Shown here: positions 4,439-5,087 of the stretch, piece after piece
Layout of the letters: each line of letters begins with the position of its first letter
Numbering within the stretch: the first letter of the stretch is position 1
Assembly: GCA_025934455.1 (NCBI GenBank)
Contig: JAICYA010000175.1
Coordinates: 1 to 5,087 of the forward strand
DNA: 5,087 nt
Reading direction: 5' to 3'
Source of the DNA: Rudaea sp.
GTDB lineage: Bacteria; Pseudomonadota; Gammaproteobacteria; Xanthomonadales; Rhodanobacteraceae
Made by a program: the position numbers and the translations under genes
Notes under the pieces: model-generated
Database searches by the model: none
What the model saw: only the letters and a program-made list of their open reading frames with translations
Told to the model about the DNA's origin: nothing

Positions 4439-5087
4439 GCTTCGGCGCACGCGCCACCGCCCACACATCCACGCATCCCACGCCAGCACTCAACAGCGTG
4501 CGTGCACATTCGCGCAGGGTCGTGCCGGTGGTCATCACGTCGTCGAATAGTGCGATGTGCACGGGCAACGTGGCATTCGGGATGACCGCGAATGCGCCGC
4601 GCAAATTGTGATGGCGCGCATCGGCATCCAGATTCGACTGTGCCGATGTCGCCCGCGTACGCACGAGAACGTCGTTGCGTAGGGCGATGCCGAACGCATG
4701 CGCCAGAGGTTTTGCCAGTTCCAGCGCCTGGTTGTAACCGCGCTCACGCAGGCGGCCGGCGTGCAGCGGCACCGGAATCAGCGCCTGCGGAATCGACGGC
4801 GGCGATGCGTGCGCAGCCGCAATCCACAGTTCCGACAAGACGCGTCCGGCGGCGAGGCTACGGCCGAATTTCAGGCGTGTCAGCAACGCATCCAGCGGCG
4901 GCGCATAGACGAACGGCACGCAAGCCGATGCGAACGGCGGTGCGCTGTGCAGGCACTCGCCGCACAGCGGTGCCGGCGCCTCCAGCGGCAACGCGCAACG
5001 CGGACAACACGCGCGATTGCGCAACAGGTCCGCAGCGCAGGCCGCGCACAGGTCGCGTTGTCCGGCGCCGGACTGGCCGCAGAGCAG
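4422..5087 (-). CDS. comF: ComF-family phosphoribosyltransferase, start beyond the right window edge
   Basis: ComF proteins join an N-terminal zinc ribbon to a type I phosphoribosyltransferase fold. They are needed for DNA uptake in naturally competent bacteria (ComFC, GntX), but their biochemical role is not settled. The visible 221 residues contain the paired cysteines of the zinc ribbon: Cys3, then LCAAC (14-17), CPRC (28-31) and CGEC (42-45). Next come PVPLHAGRLRERGYNQ (about 105-120) and the family segment RTRATSAQSNLDADARHHNLRGAF. The PRPP-binding loop FDDVMTTGTTL is at about 181-191, with both acidic residues kept. The frame is open to the edge; a TTG at 5024 is possible but would remove the first cysteines, so the real start is judged to lie a few codons off the window. 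In Xanthomonas-type genomes comF often sits next to biotin genes, which cannot be checked here. Confidence 0.92.
   Translation of the reverse strand: MLCGQSGAGQRDLCAACAADLLRNRACCPRCALPLEAPAPLCGECLHSAPPFASACVPFVYAPPLDALLTRLKFGRSLAAGRVLSELWIAAAHASPPSIPQALIPVPLHAGRLRERGYNQALELAKPLAHAFGIALRNDVLVRTRATSAQSNLDADARHHNLRGAFAVIPNATLPVHIALFDDVMTTGTTLRECARTLLSAGVGCVDVWAVARAPKRYLSA

Overview
This 5.1-kb, GC-rich window looks like core chromosome of a gammaproteobacterium. Xanthomonadales (Xanthomonas, Lysobacter, Rhodanobacter and relatives) is the best guess. That placement is an inference from three things: close agreement of the UbiA and MnmG segments with E. coli-type motifs, high third-position GC, and the ubiA/comF neighbourhood. 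No mobile element, CRISPR array, tRNA or rRNA was recognised.

Layout, left to right. Positions 1-1048 (minus strand) hold the N-terminal 349 codons of mnmG (gidA), the FAD enzyme of tRNA wobble-uridine modification; the rest lies off the left edge. Positions 1049-1457 are a 409-bp intergenic region unusually rich in symmetry. It holds a TATAAT box pointing at mnmG, a 26-bp palindrome over the expected -35 of that promoter, a long hairpin (1159-1217), further inverted repeats, and a very good sigma-54 (-24/-12) promoter pointing right at 1408-1424. That promoter drives a 64-codon gene of unknown function (1458-1652), which ends in a textbook intrinsic terminator (1678-1713). Positions 1723-3378 (minus) encode a membrane-anchored, FMN-binding glutamate-synthase-like protein. 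Positions 3451-4437 (plus) encode UbiA, the ubiquinone-pathway prenyltransferase, divergent from the previous gene across about 72 bp and possibly translated from a leaderless mRNA. Positions 4422-5087 (minus) hold a ComF-family phosphoribosyltransferase whose start lies off the right edge; its 3' end overlaps ubiA by 16 bp.

The four large genes are housekeeping or conserved genes with no obvious shared pathway, and the alternating strands argue against one operon. The least ordinary part is the small unit at 1315-1713: possible activator sites, sigma-54 promoter, ribosome binding site, small helical protein, terminator. It is a complete, separately regulated transcription unit for a protein I do not recognise. 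The structured DNA/RNA just to its left (1116-1284) is the second point of interest.
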